Source: Vibrio harveyi NBRC 15634 = ATCC 14126 = KCTC 12724
GTDB taxonomy: Bacteria; Pseudomonadota; Gammaproteobacteria; Enterobacterales; Vibrionaceae
Length of the DNA: 64,000 nucleotides
Assembly: GCF_001591145.1 (NCBI RefSeq)
Contig: NZ_BCUF01000030.1
Location: 1 to 64,000 of the forward strand
Reading direction: 5' to 3'
This document shows positions 60,659 to 64,000 of the stretch, one piece after another; the stretch's first letter is position 1, and the number at the start of each line of letters is the position of its first letter. A program made the position numbers and the translations under genes. The notes beneath the pieces were generated by a model. That model made no database searches and had not been told where the DNA came from. It saw only the letters and a list, made by a program, of their open reading frames with translations.

Positions 60659-61282
60659 TCAGTGAATCGACCCTTCGGTTTCCAAGTGGAATGAAGGCAA
60701 GCGCCATTTAAAGCGTACTGCCGCCATACGCAACATGTAACCAGTAATCAGAGTCACAATCGTCGCGGTTACGTCCGGTACGTTGAACTCAAGTAACGCT
60801 AGGTACAAACCTGATGCGATAAGTGCTACAGAGGCGTAAAGCTCTTCATGCAGCACAAGCGGCGTTTGACGACAAATCAAATCACGTAGCAGACCACCAA
60901 ATACGCCAGTTACAAGTGCTGACACCATACAAATGCCAGGGTGTAAGCCCATGCCAATCGCTACCTTGGTGCCGATGATGCTAAATACGATCAAGCCTAG
61001 CGCATCCAAACGAATGAACAGACCTTTCAGCTTGATTACCCACTTCGCCAAGCCAGTTGTCAGTACACCCGCAACGCATGTAATTGCTAAGAATTCAGGA
61101 TTCTTTACCCAACCTAATGGGTAGTGACCTAGCAAAATATCGCGTACTGTACCGCCGCCGATTGCCGTTGCACTGGCTACCAACATAACACCAAACCAAT
61201 CCATTTTTCTTCGACCAGCACTCAATGCACCAGTCATGGCTTCAGCCGTGATACCAATGATATACAACACACTTAGCAGCAT
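60659..61282 (-). CDS. TRIC cation channel family membrane protein (UPF0126)
   Basis: This 207-aa membrane protein has seven hydrophobic helices arranged as a repeat. The two halves carry matching glycine motifs, GGGTVRD (42-48) and GGLLRD (129-134), as in bacterial trimeric intracellular cation channels and the YadS/YicG group. Potassium or other cation conductance is family knowledge; the physiological role is unknown. At this point E. coli has mepA and the unrelated membrane protein YfcA, so this is a lineage-specific replacement. Confidence 0.88.
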   Translation of the reverse strand: MLLSVLYIIGITAEAMTGALSAGRRKMDWFGVMLVASATAIGGGTVRDILLGHYPLGWVKNPEFLAITCVAGVLTTGLAKWVIKLKGLFIRLDALGLIVFSIIGTKVAIGMGLHPGICMVSALVTGVFGGLLRDLICRQTPLVLHEELYASVALIASGLYLALLEFNVPDVTATIVTLITGYMLRMAAVRFKWRLPSFHLETEGSIH

Positions 61283-61606
61283 AAGGGGACACTCAAATAA
61301 AAGGGCTCTGTTATGTCCTTGAGATTAAGGAAAACAGCAGCAAAACTTACCAACAAGATCTAAGCCTTGGGGATAGGCTTAAATCCAAAAAGAATCTCGC
61401 TTTAAGTGGCGTTGAAGTCGCCATCATTAAGCGTAAAAATAAGGCGTGAGTGTAGTGGGAAATGTGATCTGTGACGAATGAGAAATTGTATGGAGAAAGC
61501 GACTTTCAGATTAACTCAGCTAATAACCAAACATGTTGTGTGGCTTTACCTGTGTAAGAAAAACAGCGACAATGCGCACCGCATACCAATTTAAAGTACA
61601 GAATCG
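61283..61606. other. Gene-free region between divergent TRIC gene and epmC
   Basis: These 324 bp hold the promoters of both neighbours, although none stands out. A short hairpin, TAAGCCT/AGGCTTA (61361-61367 and 61375-61381), has a TGGGGAT loop. There is no ORF or repeat I can support. Confidence 0.4.
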
Positions 61607-62140
61607 ATGATGAATCACGAATATCAAGACCTTATCACCATCTTCAACGACACGTTTCTTGAGTCTTTTAATACCAAATTAGAACTTGGTGGTGATGAGC
61701 CTATCTACTTACCAGCTGACGAAGCGCACCCACATCATCGGATTATTTTTGCTCGTGGCTTTTACGCGTCAGCACTACACGAGATTGCCCATTGGTGTGT
61801 AGCAGGACCAGAGCGCCGTTTGCTAGAAGATTTTGGTTACTGGTACGAGCCAGATGGTCGTACAGCAGAGGTTCAAGCTGAGTTCGAAAAAGTTGAAGTT
61901 CGCCCCCAAGCTTATGAGTGGATTCTCGCGAAAAGTGCTGACTTCCCTTTTAACGTTAGTTGTGACAATCTACACGGCGATTTTGAACCAGATCGTCTTG
62001 GTTTTATGCACAAAGTGCACAATGAAGTAATGGGTATTTTAGAAAACGGTCTTCCATCTCGCGTACAAATGCTATCGGATGCCTTGCGTGCCTTTTACCA
62101 AACCAAGCCGCTGGAAACGTCTGACTTTATCGTTAAATAA
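61607..62140 (+). CDS. epmC: Elongation factor P hydroxylase EpmC
   Basis: EpmC (YfcM) hydroxylates the beta-lysylated lysine of elongation factor P, the final step after EpmA and EpmB. The 177-aa protein has the metal-binding HEIAHWC motif (His58, His62) and the family beginning HEYQDLITIFNDTF. Two consecutive ATG codons open the gene; either may be used. yfcL follows 15 bp downstream, as in E. coli. Confidence 0.93.
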   Translation: MMNHEYQDLITIFNDTFLESFNTKLELGGDEPIYLPADEAHPHHRIIFARGFYASALHEIAHWCVAGPERRLLEDFGYWYEPDGRTAEVQAEFEKVEVRPQAYEWILAKSADFPFNVSCDNLHGDFEPDRLGFMHKVHNEVMGILENGLPSRVQMLSDALRAFYQTKPLETSDFIVK

Positions 62141-62155
62141 CCTCAGAGAAGCTCC

Positions 62156-62419
62156 ATGATTATTGAATTTGAAGAAAAACTACTAGAACTGATTGATGCA
62201 CGCATTGAAACCGCATCGGATGATGAATTGTTTGCTGGTGGTTATTTACGTGGTCACATTTCTCTGTCTGCGGCGGCGTGTGAAGAAGAAGGCATTAACG
62301 ATGTGGCTGAGTTGAAATCTCGCATCGAAAACAGTCTTGAAGAAGCGCGTTCAGAATTAACACCAGCAGACCGCGTGATTGTTAACGACCTTTGGCAAGA
62401 GCTTCAAGCACAAGCTTAA
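62156..62419 (+). CDS. yfcL: YfcL family protein
   Basis: This acidic, helical protein of 87 aa matches the YfcL family (FEEKLLELIDARIETASDDELFAGGYLRGHISL). No function is established to my knowledge. CAGAGAAGCTCC precedes the ATG. It follows epmC closely and precedes, after an inserted flavin reductase, the mnmC gene; in E. coli yfcL lies directly between epmC and mnmC. Confidence 0.88.
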   Translation: MIIEFEEKLLELIDARIETASDDELFAGGYLRGHISLSAAACEEEGINDVAELKSRIENSLEEARSELTPADRVIVNDLWQELQAQA

Positions 62420-62531
62420 GCCACCATCAGTTTTTATAAGCTTCGACAGGTTGCGCTAAACCTCTGGTTGAAGCAAAAAGAGTTGAATTAAACTCCTTCG
62501 AAATTTTCGAATCTCTCCTTAAAATTTTTGT

Positions 62532-62596
62532 GGTTGTAGCACACTCGTTCACCTCTTACTCTTGTTAGTACAAAACGTGAACAAAGGACTACAACC
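62532..62596 (+). promoter_or_regulatory. Leader inverted repeat abutting the flavin reductase start codon
   Basis: GGTTGTAG (62532-62539) is complementary to CTACAACC (62589-62596), which ends immediately before the ATG at 62597. The ribosome-binding AAAGGA lies just inside the second arm. If both arms are in the transcript, the hairpin could limit translation. Confidence 0.35.
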
Positions 62597-63121
62597 ATGA
62601 AAATTATCGCATTCGGCGCTTCTACTAGCTCTACCTCTATCAATAAAACTCTCGCGACTTACGCAGCCAATCTTGTTGAAGGTGCAGACGTGCAAGTGTT
62701 AGATCTCAATAGCTACGATGTTCCTTTGTTCAGCGAAGACAAAGAGAAGGAAATTGGTCAGGCAGAGGGCGCAAAAGCGTTTCTTGCTGACATCGCAACA
62801 GCAGACGCTTTGGTGATTTCTTTTGCTGAGCATAATGGCTCTTACCCAGCAGCGTATAAGAATTTATTCGATTGGGCGACACGCATCGAGCGTAACGTAT
62901 TCCAAAATAAACCAGCGGTGTACTTAGCGACTTCACCAGGTCCTGGAGGTGCACAAACGGTACTCGCTGCGGCGACAGGCTCTGCACCTTACTTTGGTGC
63001 GGAAGTGAAAGCATCGCAATCTATTCCAAGCTTCTACGATAACTTTGATTTAGAAGCGGGCAAGTTCCGTAATTCGGAACTTGCAGATCAAGTGAAAGCA
63101 GCAGTGGCGACATTGAATTAA
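62597..63121 (+). CDS. NADPH-dependent FMN reductase family protein
   Basis: This flavodoxin-fold reductase of 174 aa has FMN-phosphate loop GASTSSTSINKTLATYAA (8-25), the FMN-ring loop EHNGSYPAAYKNLFDW and a later TSPGPGGAQTVLAA segment. It resembles NAD(P)H-dependent FMN reductases and quinone reductases of the ChrR/YieF type. The natural substrate cannot be read from sequence. AAAGGA precedes the ATG. It interrupts the conserved yfcL-mnmC neighbourhood. Confidence 0.88.
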   Translation: MKIIAFGASTSSTSINKTLATYAANLVEGADVQVLDLNSYDVPLFSEDKEKEIGQAEGAKAFLADIATADALVISFAEHNGSYPAAYKNLFDWATRIERNVFQNKPAVYLATSPGPGGAQTVLAAATGSAPYFGAEVKASQSIPSFYDNFDLEAGKFRNSELADQVKAAVATLN

Positions 63122-63150
63122 GGCTTCTCTTTTGCGTCATTAACCGAGAG

Positions 63151-63328
63151 ATTCCCGACTACACTCCTTTGTCGTTATTGGGAATGACGAGGGAGTTTTC
63201 GTTTAGAAGGTCGCTGAATGAGTTGCTCCTGTTAGCTGTTAAAGTTAAAGACTTAAATTCGAACATTCCCTAGAAGGAAGAATGATTGAGTAGGGGATCT
63301 TTTTTGTGTAATGAATCGAGAGATCCCC
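63151..63328. repeat. Inverted-repeat-rich intergenic region
   Basis: ATTCCC (63151-63156) pairs with GGGAAT (63180-63185) in a segment reading GAGATTCCCGACTAC...GGGAATGACGA, a pattern like dispersed palindromic repeats in Vibrio intergenic DNA. Further on GGGGATCT (63293-63300) pairs with AGATCCCC (63321-63328). No gene is evident between 63122 and 63398. Confidence 0.45.
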
Positions 63329-63398
63329 CAACTGCATTCGTTCGTCTTTAACAGGAATAGCAACAGACTTTTGCTTTCAGCGAAATACTAAAAGCAAA

Positions 63399-64000
63399 TT
63401 ACACCTCAGTAATTGCCTTCCCTTTACGTAGCTTTCTTACCCACATACGGCTAGGGTGCAGCTCAGTCAGGACATCAACAGGCAGTGGTAACGGATCGCC
63501 ACAGATTTGTGATGCCAACACTTCTGCCATTAGAGGTGCTGAGCTCAAACCACGAGAGCCTAAACCTAGGAAACAGAATAGGTTAGGGAACTGGTGAATC
63601 GCGTCAACGTCTTGCTCTTGTTGATTTTGCAGATCCGCATATTGCGTTTTGATGGTTTCAAAGTCGCCTACGTTCCCTACAAACGGAAGGTGGTCACGGC
63701 TAACACAGCGAATACCTTGGCGTGACAAGTTACCAGAGGTATCCACCTCTTTCGTCCAAGTTTGGTTCGGCAGGCACTTCACCAATTTCTCAGCGTTGTC
63801 TTTTTGCGCATCCTCGTCAAACTCGTAATCGAGGTGGCTGCGGTCGTAGCTTGCACCGATACATAGGTGCTGATTATTCGGGTTAACAGGTGTCATGTAA
63901 CCGTCGTAACACAGTACCGTTTTCAGCTTGGACAAAGGTTCTGTCGCTGGTGCGTGGCTAACTTGACCTTTTACCTGACCCATTGGTAAATCAGCGGTTT
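63399..64000 (-). CDS. mnmC: tRNA modification enzyme MnmC, C-terminal part (runs off the window)
   Basis: MnmC is the bifunctional enzyme completing 5-methylaminomethyl-2-thiouridine at the tRNA wobble base. Only the last 200 residues are inside the window. They belong to the FAD-dependent oxidoreductase domain that removes the carboxymethyl group: LPMGQVKGQVSHAP, HLCIGASYDRSHLDYEFDEDA, CVSRDHLPFVGNVGD and the C-terminal LGLGSRGLSSAPLMAEVLASQI. The reading frame stays open to base 64000, so the gene starts outside. Confidence 0.92.
   Translation of the reverse strand, partial: TADLPMGQVKGQVSHAPATEPLSKLKTVLCYDGYMTPVNPNNQHLCIGASYDRSHLDYEFDEDAQKDNAEKLVKCLPNQTWTKEVDTSGNLSRQGIRCVSRDHLPFVGNVGDFETIKTQYADLQNQQEQDVDAIHQFPNLFCFLGLGSRGLSSAPLMAEVLASQICGDPLPLPVDVLTELHPSRMWVRKLRKGKAITEV

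Overview
The window is ordinary chromosomal DNA of a Vibrio, most likely of the Harveyi clade (V. parahaemolyticus, V. alginolyticus and relatives). The evidence is the polar-flagellar gene order flagellin-flaG-fliD-flaI-fliS-flrABC-fliE, the ParC/ParP proteins inside the chemotaxis operon, the paired fadL genes, and flagellin and FlrC sequences typical of Vibrio. I assigned products by reading the proteins; no database was searched.

Region A (1-36.7 kb) is the sheathed polar flagellum and chemotaxis cluster. It starts with a miniature inverted-repeat element and a FliA (sigma-28) promoter ahead of a flagellin. The cap protein and export chaperones follow, then the regulators FlrA, FlrB and FlrC. 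Three structural and export transcription units come next: fliEFGHIJ, fliKLMNOPQR-flhB, and flhA-flhF-flhG-fliA-cheYZAB-parC-parP-cheW-DUF2802. I can read four sigma-54 (-24/-12) promoters directly in the sequence, before flrBC, fliE, fliK and flhA. These fit the known Vibrio hierarchy FlrA -> FlrBC -> structural genes -> FliA -> flagellins. A NIPSNAP-type gene on the minus strand sits between the fliJ and fliK units.

Region B (36.9-44.0 kb) is the complete cytochrome c maturation operon ccmABCDEFGHI, with mostly overlapping or abutting genes. It is fenced by strong hairpin terminators.

Region C (44.1-64.0 kb) is an envelope, fatty-acid and housekeeping segment. Its backbone (mlaA, fadL, fadI, fadJ, sixA, smrB, prmB, aroC, epmC, yfcL, mnmC) follows the order of the E. 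coli 52-53 min region. Vibrio-specific additions interrupt it: a second fadL, an ECF sigma factor with a membrane-anchored DUF3379 partner, a small Lys/Gly-rich secreted protein, an M16 peptidase, a TRIC-family channel and a flavin reductase. Two FadR-like operators, before fadL and before fadI, suggest coordinated control of fatty-acid uptake and oxidation.

I found no CRISPR array, prophage, complete IS element, tRNA or rRNA. The items most worth a second look are a structured candidate small RNA ending in a U-tract terminator upstream of fadI (about 49789-49960), the inverted repeats wrapped around two of the sigma-54 promoters, the triplicated ParP-docking motif in CheA, the duplicated motif inside FliD, the GAGCCA microsatellite in parP, the sigma/DUF3379 pair embedded in the fad cluster, and the 299-bp MITE next to the flagellin gene.
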